DNA of 64,000 nt from Eubacteriaceae bacterium (GTDB taxonomy: Bacteria; Bacillota; Clostridia; Peptostreptococcales; Anaerovoracaceae). A program made the position numbers and the translations under genes. The notes beneath the pieces were generated by a model, which ran no database searches, was not told the origin of the DNA, and worked only from the letters and a program-made list of their open reading frames with translations. This document shows, one piece after another, positions 44,252 through 54,000 of this stretch (positions within the stretch are counted from its first letter, which is position 1; each line of letters opens with the position of its first letter). The DNA lies in assembly GCA_902362805.1 (NCBI GenBank), contig CABIXY010000001.1, positions 310,001 through 374,000 on the forward strand, in the 5' to 3' direction.

Positions 44252-44325
44252 GCTGCTCTACTCACTCTCTTACTGTAAATCCACACCCAAAATCAGCACA
44301 TGGTCAAAGAAAGGAGGACCTCACA

Positions 44326-45033
44326 ATGAACACCTGGAACTGGTTATTACACTTTCTGATTATTTTTGATCTGGTCGCCTTCGGAATTTACTTTGGAGGA
44401 GACATTCTTTTCACTGCTATAAGCAAAGTTCAAAAAAAGTCAAAGAAGAACGATGACTTGGATCTTTATGATTTTGAAATTGAGACCGCACCCCAAAAAC
44501 GCTCTTTATGTGTGGACTCAATCCGAATGCTTTATTCTGGTGAGATAGATGAATTTGTGGAAAAGGAACTGTTGCCTGATGCAGCGGAGACCATGAACGC
44601 TTTATCTGAAGCTGAAAAAACAGCAGTTAGCCTGTTACTAAAAGCTTATATCGGTTTTTTGAGCGAAGAAGCAACGGTAGATGAACAAAGTTTTCCCATG
44701 GTTAAGGAACTGTTGTCTTATACACAGGGCAGCAAAGAAGATGGTGAAAAAGATGCCATAGATTGTCTGATGGAAGATACGGTCAGCAGAACCCACAGAC
44801 ATCGAGAATATTACAACAATTATCAACGCTATCAACTGATGCAGGTGGACAAAGAGCGTGTGATTATGGCCTGCAATATCATAATCAATGATTTGATTGG
44901 CAGGTTGTACCGATATGATTATCGCTTTGGCTATGACATTACACTTGCCTCAGAACACAGCATTGCAAAAAAACTGTCTGATAATTGGCAGAATGAATGG
45001 GAGGTTGAAGATTATGAAGCTGGTGATTGCTGA
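44326..45033 (+). CDS. Membrane-anchored hypothetical ICE protein
   Basis: 235 residues. One N-terminal helix (about 8-32), a Lys-rich stop, then a long helical, acidic cytosolic domain (AEKTAVSLLLKAYIGFLSEE, RYQLMQVDKERVIMACNIII). No family recognised. AGGAGG upstream; the last 20 nt overlap the topoisomerase start. Its lower GC suggests an accessory insertion. Location suggests a role at the membrane during transfer, unproven. Confidence 0.55.
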   Translation: MNTWNWLLHFLIIFDLVAFGIYFGGDILFTAISKVQKKSKKNDDLDLYDFEIETAPQKRSLCVDSIRMLYSGEIDEFVEKELLPDAAETMNALSEAEKTAVSLLLKAYIGFLSEEATVDEQSFPMVKELLSYTQGSKEDGEKDAIDCLMEDTVSRTHRHREYYNNYQRYQLMQVDKERVIMACNIIINDLIGRLYRYDYRFGYDITLASEHSIAKKLSDNWQNEWEVEDYEAGDC

Positions 45034-47113
45034 AAAACCATCGGTTGCACAAAGTCTGTCGGCGGTGATTGGTGCAACCGCCCGTAAGGACGGGTATCTG
45101 GAGGGCAGCGGCTGGCGTGTCAGCTGGTGCGTGGGCCATCTGGCCGGTCTTGCGGATGCAGACAGCTATGACCCCAAGTACGCCAAGTGGCGATATGATG
45201 ACCTGCCTATTCTGCCGGAGCATTGGCAGATGGTGGTGGGAAAGGATAAGAAAAAGCAGTTTGATATTCTCAAAAAGCTGATGAATGCCCCGGATGTGAC
45301 GGAAGTGGTAAATGCCTGTGATGCCGGACGCGAGGGCGAGCTGATCTTCCGCAGCGTCTACGAGCTGGCAGGTTGCCAAAAGCCGATGAAAAGGCTCTGG
45401 ATTTCTTCGATGGAGGACTCCGCCATAAGGGAGGGCTTTGCAAACCTGCGCCCCGGTGCGGACTATGATGAACTTCGGGATGCTGCCCTCTGCCGTGCCA
45501 AGGCCGACTGGCTGGTGGGGATCAATGCCACAAGGCTTTTTTCCGTGCTGTATCACCGTACCCTCAACATCGGGCGCGTGATGTCCCCAACGCTGGCACT
45601 CATTGTCCAGCGAGAAGCTGAGATCGACACTTTTAAGCCGGTTCCCTTTTATACCGTGGCGCTGGAGCTGCCCGGTCTTACCGTATCCGGGGAGCGCATG
45701 GCGGATAAAGCTGCTGCCGAACAGCTGAAAGAAGCCTGTCAGGGTGCAAATGTCACAATCAAAAAGGTGGAGCGCAAGGAAAAGTCCGAAAAGCCACCTG
45801 CCCTTTATGACCTGACTACTCTGCAAAGAGATGCCAACCGCCTGCTTGGATTTACGGCCCAGCAGACCCTGGACTATCTGCAAAGCCTGTATGAAAAGAA
45901 GCTCTGCACCTATCCCCGTACTGACAGCCGCTATCTGACCGGTGATATGGCAGACAGCCTGCCGGTGCTGGTGAATCTGGTTGCCAATGCTATGCCGTTT
46001 CGCAAAGGGATCGCCATTACCTGTGATCCGCAGACAGTCATCAACGATAAGAAAGTAACCGACCACCACGCAGTAATCCCTACCAGAAATCTCAAGGATG
46101 CAGACCTTTCTGCCCTTCCTGCGGGAGAAAAAGCGGTGCTGGAGCTGGTGGCCCTGCGTCTGCTGTGTGCCGTGGCCCAGCCCCATATCTATTCGGAAAC
46201 CGTTGTGATTGCAGCGTGTGCCGGTAGGGAGTTTACCGCCAAAGGAAAAACGGTGAAGCACCCCGGATGGAAAGCACTGGAGGACGCCTACCGTGCCAAA
46301 ATGAAGGATGCAGAGCCGAAAAAAGAGGGCGCAGAGAAAGCCCTGCCGGAGCTGACCGAAGGACAGACCCTTTCGGTTGCTGCTGCAATCATCAAAGAAG
46401 GCAAAAGCAGTCCTCCTCAGCACTTTACGGAGGACACCCTATTGTCCGCGATGGAGACTGCCGGAAAAGAGGATATGCCGGAGGATGCCGAGCGAAAAGG
46501 TCTGGGGACACCGGCCACTCGTGCCGGTATTTTGGAAAAGCTGGTATCTGCCGGTTTTCTGGAACGAAAAAAGAACAGGAAAACGGTGCAGCTTCTCCCT
46601 TCCCACGATGCAGTCTCCCTGATCACAGTCTTGCCGGAACAGCTGCAATCGCCGCTTCTGACTGCCGAGTGGGAGTACCGCCTGGGAGAGATCGAGCGCG
46701 GGCAGCTTGCCCCGGAGGAGTTTCTGGACGGGATCAGCACCATGCTGAAAGATCTGGTGGGGACTTATCAGGTCATCAAAGGAACTGAGTACCTGTTCAC
46801 TCCGCCCCGTGAGGTGGTGGGCAAATGCCCCCGCTGCGGCGGTGAAGTTGCAGAATTGCAAAAAGGCTTCTTCTGTCAGAACAAAGATTGCAAATTTGCA
46901 ATCTGGAAAAACAACAAATGGTGGGCTGCCAAGAAAAAACAGCCCACCAAGGCTGTGGTGTCTGCACTGCTTAACGATGGCCGTGTCCGTGTGACGGGCC
47001 TATATTCGGAGAAAACCGGAAAGACCTACGATGCCGCTGTGGTTTTGGAGGATGATGGACAGTACGCTAACTTCAAGCTGGAATTTGACCAGCGGAAAGG
47101 AGGCAGCCGATGA
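45014..47113 (+). CDS. topB: DNA topoisomerase III (type IA)
   Basis: 699 residues. Toprim domain from MKLVIAEKPSVAQSL (Glu of EKPS) with NACDAGREGELIF; active-site Tyr near residue 300 in CTYPRTDSRYL; the C-terminal zinc ribbon has CPRCGGE..CQNKDCKF (about 595-620) followed by a topo C-terminal repeat (DGRVRVTGLYSEKTGKTYD). It relaxes negatively supercoiled or single-stranded intermediates during transfer. The start at 45014 has GGGAGG upstream and overlaps the previous gene. Conserved part of these elements. Confidence 0.95.
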   Translation: MKLVIAEKPSVAQSLSAVIGATARKDGYLEGSGWRVSWCVGHLAGLADADSYDPKYAKWRYDDLPILPEHWQMVVGKDKKKQFDILKKLMNAPDVTEVVNACDAGREGELIFRSVYELAGCQKPMKRLWISSMEDSAIREGFANLRPGADYDELRDAALCRAKADWLVGINATRLFSVLYHRTLNIGRVMSPTLALIVQREAEIDTFKPVPFYTVALELPGLTVSGERMADKAAAEQLKEACQGANVTIKKVERKEKSEKPPALYDLTTLQRDANRLLGFTAQQTLDYLQSLYEKKLCTYPRTDSRYLTGDMADSLPVLVNLVANAMPFRKGIAITCDPQTVINDKKVTDHHAVIPTRNLKDADLSALPAGEKAVLELVALRLLCAVAQPHIYSETVVIAACAGREFTAKGKTVKHPGWKALEDAYRAKMKDAEPKKEGAEKALPELTEGQTLSVAAAIIKEGKSSPPQHFTEDTLLSAMETAGKEDMPEDAERKGLGTPATRAGILEKLVSAGFLERKKNRKTVQLLPSHDAVSLITVLPEQLQSPLLTAEWEYRLGEIERGQLAPEEFLDGISTMLKDLVGTYQVIKGTEYLFTPPREVVGKCPRCGGEVAELQKGFFCQNKDCKFAIWKNNKWWAAKKKQPTKAVVSALLNDGRVRVTGLYSEKTGKTYDAAVVLEDDGQYANFKLEFDQRKGGSR

Positions 47114-47388
47114 AGCTCTCTTTAGCGGAACGGGAAACCATTCTCCTCTATAATCAGGCAGAACCAATGGCTGAGATCTATACCCATGATCCCCGTCTGA
47201 TGGAGAAGCTGGATCTGCTGGCAAAAAAGCACCCCGACCAGATCACCCGAAAGGACGCCCATAACTTTACCGTCCCAAAGCGGTGTGTATCAGTCCGGGA
47301 GCCATATAGCGCAGAACGCCGCAAAGCCGCCAGTGAGCGTGCGAAAGCCGCCGGATACCAGCCTCCTATGCGAAAGTCCGGCAGTTAA
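47110..47388 (+). CDS. Hypothetical ICE protein (92 residues)
   Basis: Soluble basic protein: MKLSLAERETILLYNQAEPM, AEIYTHDPRLMEKLDLLAK and a basic end (SAERRKAASERAKAAG). It overlaps the topoisomerase stop (ATGA). A small companion seen beside Topo III in this family of elements; function unknown. The end resembles a nucleic-acid-binding tail. Confidence 0.6.
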   Translation: MKLSLAERETILLYNQAEPMAEIYTHDPRLMEKLDLLAKKHPDQITRKDAHNFTVPKRCVSVREPYSAERRKAASERAKAAGYQPPMRKSGS

Positions 47389-47394
47389 AGGCAC

Positions 47395-50300
47395 ATGACA
47401 GAGAATGTATTTGAAGCAGTCAAGCAGTCGGTCAGCACCAGAGATGCGGCAGCGTTTTATGGGATCGAGGTCAAACGAAATGGCATGGCCTGCTGTCCCT
47501 TTCACGATGATAAGAACCCAAGCATGAAGGTAGACCAGCGGTTCCACTGCTTTGGCTGCGGTGAAGATGGGGATGTGATCGACTTTACCGCAAAGCTCTT
47601 TGACCTCTCCTCAAAAGAAGCGGCGGAGAAACTGGCACAGGACTTTGGCCTGATCTATGACAGTCAGGCCCCTCCCCGCAGGAGATATGTCCGGCAGAAA
47701 ACCGAGGCACAAAAGTTTCGGGAGGACCGGCAGCGGTGTTATCGCGTACTGTCCGATTACTACTATCTGCTGAAAAAATGGGAGGCCGACAATTCTCCCC
47801 GGACACTGGAGGAAGAACCGCACCCCCGTTTTGTGGAAGCAATCCAGAAAAAAATCTATGTAGAGTACCTGCTGGACCTTTTTCTGTATGAAAGTGAAGA
47901 AGAACAAAGGGCATGGATTGCAGAACACACAGCAGAAATCACACACTTGGAAAGGAGATTGAAAATCATGGCTGAGAACAAACCCACCAACCGAGAGCGG
48001 CTAAGGGAAATCACAGATGGCATCGAGCAGGGCATCAAAGAACTGTTTGAGAGTGAAAAGTATATGCGCTATCTGTCCGTCATGTCCCGCTTCCACCGCT
48101 ATTCGGTAAACAACACCATGCTCATCTATATGCAGAAGCCGGACGCCACTTTGGTAGCCGGATACAATAAGTGGAAAGACCAGTTTGAGCGTCATGTTAA
48201 AAAGGGAGAACATGGCATTACCATCATCGCCCCCACACCGTACAAGAAGAAAATCGAGGAGCAGAAACTGGACCCGGATACCAAGGCTCCGATTCTGGAT
48301 AAAGATGGAAAGATCATCACAGAGGAAAAAGAAATCGAGATCCCCATGTTTCGCCCGGTCAAGGTCTTTGATGTGAGCCAGACTGATGGGAAACCTTTGC
48401 CGGAGCTTGCTTCCTCCCTTTCCGGCAATGTGCCAAATTATGAGGCATTCATGGAGGCTCTGCGCCGCAGCGCACCGGTGCCGATCACTTTTGAAGCAAT
48501 GGCCGCCGATACGGACGGCTATTTTTCTGCCGATCATCAGAAAATCGCCATTCGTCAGGGCATGAGTGAGGTGCAGACGGTTTCGGCCACAGTACACGAG
48601 ATTGCCCACAGCAAGCTCCACAATCAGAAAAAGATTCAGATTGCCAATGACGAGCAATATCAGGAGATCGAGCTGTTTGATAAACCCGGTCTGTTCTCCA
48701 ATGGGCGGATTGCCCGTGATAATCTGCCGGAGGGCGTTTATTGCTATGACCTGCGCGGTTCTGACTACGACCCCGGAGAGCCGGTCTGTGTAGAAGAACA
48801 AGTGGTTGTAAACCATGCAGGTTCCGTTCTGCTGACAGAGCCGTTGGAGCTGGCGGAAGATGGACGCCTGATGCTGACCGAGGAAGAAGGGCTGAATTTT
48901 GTTGGCGGCTTTTCTACCCTCGCCCAGTTTTTGCAAGAACAGAGGAAAGACCGCCACACGGAGGAAGTGGAGGCTGAAAGCATCTCCTACGCAGTCTGCA
49001 AATATTTTGGCATCGAGACCGGAGAAAACAGCTTCGGCTATATTGCAAGCTGGAGTCAGGGCAAGGAACTGAAAGAACTGAGAGCCAGTTTGGAGACCAT
49101 CAACAAAACCTCCGGCACTTTGATCTCTGACATTGAGCGCCACTATAAGGAAATATGCAAAGAGCGTGGGATTGATCCCCATGCAAAGGCAGAGCCGGAA
49201 ACCGCCCCGATAGAGCAGCCGACCGGCAATCTAACCTACTATGTAGCAGAGTGCATGGAGTTTCCAAACCTCGGAGAATACCACGATAACCTGTCTTTGG
49301 AGGAAGCTGTACGCATTTATCAGGAGATTCCGGCAGAGCGAATGAATGGGATCAAGGGCATTGGTTTTGAGCTGAAAGACGGAAGCGATTATGAAGGACC
49401 TTTTCCGATTTTGACCGGCCATACCATTGACCTGGACACCATCCAGGCAATCGACTATTATCGTGACAATCCGCTGGTACAGAAAGCGGTAAAGGAACTG
49501 GCTGCGGCCATGCCGGAAATGGAGGTGCTGGGGGCGGACGCCAACCAGCAGGAGGCTTTGTTTCTGATCGACGATGCCACCTATCTTCATATCCAGCCCT
49601 GTGACAGCGGATGGGACTACACCCTTTACGATGCTGCGTCCATGAAAGAGATGGATGGCGGTCAGCTGGATATGCCGGAACTTTCCCGCATGAAGGCAGT
49701 TCTCCAGATTTGTGATGACAACGATTTGGGCAAAGACTCGGTAAAATACGCACCGTTGTCCATGATCGAGACCTTGCAGGAAGCGGCCTATCAGCAGATG
49801 CAGGCAGAGGTCAGTCAGATGACTGCTTCTTCCCAGCTGCCGGAGGCACAGGAGCAGGCGCTGGATGAATACCCCATGCCGGATGAGCAGGTCTCCACAC
49901 CGGATATGCTGAAATACGGCTACTCCTATGATGGGATGCTCCCTGTTACCAGAGAACGGGCGCTGGAACTGGATGCCGCCGGTTTGACTGTCTATGTGCT
50001 GCATGAGGACAATACGGAGAGCATGGTGTTTGACCCACAGGAGATCATGGAGCATGGCGGTCTTTGCGGTGTGGACCGTGAGGAATGGGAGAAAAGCCCT
50101 CAGTTCCATGAAAAGGTCATGGAGCGTCAGGAACATCAGCAGGAACGAGAACAGGCATTTCTCTCCCAGAATAGAGATTGCTTTGCCATCTATCAGGTAA
50201 AGCATACCGATGAATTGCGTGACATTCGCTATGAAGGGATGGACTGGCTCCGATCCATCGGGCAAGCAGTAAAGCGTGAAAACTATGATCTGGTCTATAC

Positions 50301-50766
50301 TGCGCCGTTGGAACCCTGCAATTCTCCGCAGGCTGCTGTTGAACAGCTTTATAATCAGTTCAACAACGATCATCCGGCAGACTACCACCATCCTTCTATG
50401 AGCGTCAGCGACATCGTTGCGATCAAGCAGGACGGTAAGGTATCCTGTCATTACTGCGACAGCGTTGGTTTCACCGAGATTCCCGGATTCCTGCCGGACA
50501 ATCCGCTGAAAAATGCGGAAATGATGCTGGAGGATGACTACGGCATGATCGACGGCATCATCAACAACGGCCCAAAAGAGCCGACCGTGGCGCAGCTGGA
50601 ACAGCAGGCCCGCAGCGGCCAGCCAATCTCTCTCATGGATTTAGCGGAAGCTGTCCACCGGGAGGAACGGGACAAGAAAAAGTCCGTCATGGAGCAGCTG
50701 AAAAGCCAGCCCCGGACGGAACACAAAAAGACAGCGCCTAAAAAGAGCGCAGAAAGGGAGATTTGA
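47395..50766 (+). CDS. CHC2 zinc-finger / ArdC-like antirestriction / YodL fusion protein
   Basis: 1123 residues. (1) A primase-type CHC2 zinc finger (about 20-90; CCPFHDDKNPS..FHCFGCGEDGD) which binds DNA; (2) from residue 192 (MAENKPTNRERLREI) an ArdC N-terminal single-stranded DNA-binding domain and a zinc metallopeptidase with HEIAH at 401-405; (3) YodL-like repeated domains in the C-terminal half (about 615-1080). ArdC-type proteins protect incoming single-stranded DNA from host nucleases. In other elements the CHC2 part is often separate; here they are joined in frame, but a strong ribosome site remains at 47951-47960 before Met192, so a shorter product may be made too. Confidence 0.85.
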   Translation: MTENVFEAVKQSVSTRDAAAFYGIEVKRNGMACCPFHDDKNPSMKVDQRFHCFGCGEDGDVIDFTAKLFDLSSKEAAEKLAQDFGLIYDSQAPPRRRYVRQKTEAQKFREDRQRCYRVLSDYYYLLKKWEADNSPRTLEEEPHPRFVEAIQKKIYVEYLLDLFLYESEEEQRAWIAEHTAEITHLERRLKIMAENKPTNRERLREITDGIEQGIKELFESEKYMRYLSVMSRFHRYSVNNTMLIYMQKPDATLVAGYNKWKDQFERHVKKGEHGITIIAPTPYKKKIEEQKLDPDTKAPILDKDGKIITEEKEIEIPMFRPVKVFDVSQTDGKPLPELASSLSGNVPNYEAFMEALRRSAPVPITFEAMAADTDGYFSADHQKIAIRQGMSEVQTVSATVHEIAHSKLHNQKKIQIANDEQYQEIELFDKPGLFSNGRIARDNLPEGVYCYDLRGSDYDPGEPVCVEEQVVVNHAGSVLLTEPLELAEDGRLMLTEEEGLNFVGGFSTLAQFLQEQRKDRHTEEVEAESISYAVCKYFGIETGENSFGYIASWSQGKELKELRASLETINKTSGTLISDIERHYKEICKERGIDPHAKAEPETAPIEQPTGNLTYYVAECMEFPNLGEYHDNLSLEEAVRIYQEIPAERMNGIKGIGFELKDGSDYEGPFPILTGHTIDLDTIQAIDYYRDNPLVQKAVKELAAAMPEMEVLGADANQQEALFLIDDATYLHIQPCDSGWDYTLYDAASMKEMDGGQLDMPELSRMKAVLQICDDNDLGKDSVKYAPLSMIETLQEAAYQQMQAEVSQMTASSQLPEAQEQALDEYPMPDEQVSTPDMLKYGYSYDGMLPVTRERALELDAAGLTVYVLHEDNTESMVFDPQEIMEHGGLCGVDREEWEKSPQFHEKVMERQEHQQEREQAFLSQNRDCFAIYQVKHTDELRDIRYEGMDWLRSIGQAVKRENYDLVYTAPLEPCNSPQAAVEQLYNQFNNDHPADYHHPSMSVSDIVAIKQDGKVSCHYCDSVGFTEIPGFLPDNPLKNAEMMLEDDYGMIDGIINNGPKEPTVAQLEQQARSGQPISLMDLAEAVHREERDKKKSVMEQLKSQPRTEHKKTAPKKSAEREI
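47951..47970 (+). promoter_or_regulatory. Internal ribosome site and ATG inside the CHC2-ArdC gene
   Basis: AAAGGAGATT, then ATG at 47968 (codon 192) in the same frame. Could give the ArdC-YodL part alone. Confidence 0.55.
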
Positions 50767-50767
50767 T

Positions 50768-50983
50768 ATGGGAAACTTTACTTTTGAAGAAATGAACCTG
50801 ATGTGCATTTACAACACCGGCAGCCGCACCGGGCTGATGGAGGCTCTGACCGAGATGCGCGGCGAACTTTCGCCGGAGGAAACGGAACTGAGGGAATTGA
50901 CCGACAGCGCTCTTACGAAGCTCTGTGCGATGACTGATGAGAAGTTTGCCGAACTGGAGCTGTACCCGGATTTTGACCAGTAA
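50768..50983 (+). CDS. Transposon-transfer assisting (TTRAP) family protein
   Basis: 71 residues, acidic: MGNFTFEEMNLMCIYNTGSR, LTEMRGELSPEETEL, LYPDFDQ. The family is small, structurally helical and linked to transfer of Tn1549-like elements; biochemical function unproven. GGGAGA upstream; it follows the ArdC fusion by 1 nt. Confidence 0.8.
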   Translation: MGNFTFEEMNLMCIYNTGSRTGLMEALTEMRGELSPEETELRELTDSALTKLCAMTDEKFAELELYPDFDQ

Positions 50984-51061
50984 ACAACATAACCGCAGGG
51001 ATGGGGTGGCGATCTGCCACCCCGCCTTTTTACCCCAAAACTGAAAGGAGGACAGAACACC

Positions 51062-54000
51062 ATGCCAACCAAAGCTGAACTATATGCACAGATGGCGGAC
51101 AAGGTGGCAACACAGCTCACGGGGAGCTGGCAGGAATGGGCAGGGTTTCTCACCACTGCTTCCCGTCTTTACAAGTACCCGTTCCATGAGCAGCTGATGA
51201 TCTACGCCCAGCGACCGGACGCCACCGCCTGCGCAGAATACGATTTGTGGAATGAAAAGATGGGCCGGTATGTAAGACGCGGCTCCAAGGGGATCGCTCT
51301 GGTGGACGATTCCGGGGACAGACCCCGCCTGCGCTATGTTTTTGATATTTCCGACACCGGAACCCGTGAACATTCCCGCACTCCCTGGCTGTGGCAGCTG
51401 GAGGAGCGCCATTTGGATTCGGTGCAGGTCATGCTTGAGCGCACCTATGATGTTTCCGGTGATGACCTTGCCGGACAGCTCACCGAGGTAGCCGGAAAAC
51501 TGGCTGAGGAATACTGGACGGAGCATCAGCAGGACTTCTTTTATATCGTTGACGGTTCCTTTTTGGAGGAATATGATGAGTTTAACATCGGAGTACAGTT
51601 CAAGGCAGCAGCCACCGTCAGCATCACTTACGCTTTGATGTCCCGCTGCGGACTGGAGCCGGAACGCTACTTCGACCACGAAGATTTCATGGCAATCTTT
51701 GATTTCAATACCCCGTCCACCATCGGGGCGCTGGGAACAGCGGTCAGCCAGATCAACCAGCAGGTGCTGCGGCAGATCGGCGTTACCGTCCGAAATGCAG
51801 AGCGCGAAGCCAACCAAGAAAGGAGCAAACAAGATGAACAATCCCATGACCTATATCCAGAACGGAGACTATCTGATTCCCGACCTGAAGCTGAGCCAGC
51901 AGCCGGAGAAACCCCTGGGCAAGTACGGAAGGATGAGGAAAACTTACCTGAAAGAACATCGTCCCATCCTCTACAACCAGATGTTGCTGAGCGAGAAGCT
52001 GTACCCGCACCTTCTGGAGATCGACGAGACCGCCCAGAGCAGACTGGAGCAGATGATGCCCCAGCTGGCGAAGGAAGCGGGAGCCACCGAGGAACTGAAA
52101 GCCAGCGATCCCATGAAGTGGGTGGGGCTGATGAACAACTGCAAAGCCCAGGCCGAGGAAATCCTGATGGCGGAGCTTATCAACAGCTGACTCTAAACCT
52201 GTTCCTCTCCGAAGCGGAACAGATCCAATCCATAGATGAAGCAGAGAATGTAGCGCATACATCCTCTGCTTTTTCTTTTGCCCAAAATGACATCGACCAT
52301 GTGCTGCGTTTGGGCGGCAATACAGACCGTCAAAGGGAGCGTGTGGTTGCAGCCTTTGAAAAGCAGAAAACCACCGCTGAGATTTCCGAGATACTGAAAA
52401 CGCTGTACCACGGCGGCAATGGCCTTGGCAGTGTGAGCGCATGGTATGCCGAGGATGGTATCCATCTTTCCCATGGGAAGTCTGTCCGTTATGACAGGTC
52501 TGCCCAGGTCATTTCCTGGGAGAGCGCCGCAGAGCGTATCGGGGAGCTTTTGGAAAGTGGTCAGTTTGCCTCCAATGTGGAGCTTGCAGAAGCGGCAGGC
52601 TATGAACGCTCCCTCCTTGCAGAAAAGCTCTGGTATCTGTATCACGATCTCAGTGAGGACGCCAGAAAAGCCGGATATTTGTCCTGCCTGTCAGAGATCA
52701 AAGGCAATGGGTTCCCGGAGGAGACCCACCGCCTGACGGAGCAGTTGAATGACCCGGCTTTCCGCCAGACACTCAAGGAAGAATACGCCGCCTTCTGGAC
52801 TGCCTATCAGCAGGACCGTGACCTGTTGCGCTTTCATTACCATAGGCCAAGGGAAATCTGGGAGAACCTGAAAGACCTTGACCTGCCCCGCAGGACTTTT
52901 TCTTCGGACCTTTCCCAAGTGCCAACCGTCCAGCATTTCATTACGGAGGATGAGATCGACACCGCCATGACCGGCGGCAGCAGTTTTGCCGGAGGAAAAG
53001 GCCGTATCTATGCGTTCTTCATGGAAAACCATACGGATAAGGAAAAAGTGAGATTCCTTAAAGACGAGTATGGCATTGGCGGACGCTCTCATGCCCTGTC
53101 CGGCGCAACACACAGCGGCGAAGATCACGATGGGAAAGGACTGCACTATAAAAAGCAGGACTGCCCGGATGTTCACTTGAACTGGGAAAAGGTTTCCAAG
53201 CGCATTACCTCACTTGTCCAGAAAGGCCGCTATCTTACCGAACAGGAACAAGCGCAGTATGACAAGATCCAGGCTGAAAAGGATCTGGCAGAAGAAGATG
53301 CCATTCAAGCCCAGCAGCCGGAGATAGAGGAAGAAACGCCAAAGCCTACCCTTCGGGAGCAGTTTGAGCAGTATAAGCCTGTGGTGACTGCCGCCATATC
53401 TGAGGATGTGGCATATCGAAATGCCTGCGGTCATTCCGACCGTGAAAATGCTGTCATCGAGGGCAATGCCGCTGTGCGCCGTGCGGTTCTTGGCTCTAAG
53501 GATATGGAGCTGATCCGCCTTTATTCGGATGTGCCGGAGTTCCGCCAGCGCCTGCACCGGGAAGTGATCGACGAAACCTATCCAAAGCTCCATGAGCTTC
53601 TGCGCCCTCTTTCTCAGGAAGATATTGATACTGCCCTTTGTGCATGGAACGGCAATATCGAGAGTAAACACGCTGTCGTCCGTTATATGAAAGACCATGC
53701 AAGAGAGAAGGATACCGCTGCATGGCTGGCTCAGGAATACGGTGGCAGCAACAGCCCGTTCGTTGTCCGTGCCGGAAGCCCGGAGGAAACACAGCTGCCC
53801 TGGCCGAAGGTACAGCGCAGGCTTGCCCAGCTGATTCAGGAGGACCGGTTCTATACCGAAGAAGAACAGGATCGTTTTGACAATATCGACCCTATCGCCA
53901 TCCGGGAAGCCCTGGAGGAAAGAGGGATCGTCAACGGACAGGTGGCAGACCCGGAAAAACTGGACAATGACCCGTTTATCCAACAGGTGATGTCGGATGC

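Noticed and set aside
44939..46423. 494-codon open frame on the minus strand
   Set aside because: Antisense to the intact topoisomerase III gene, with no ribosome site and no recognisable domain; explained by codon bias of the real gene.
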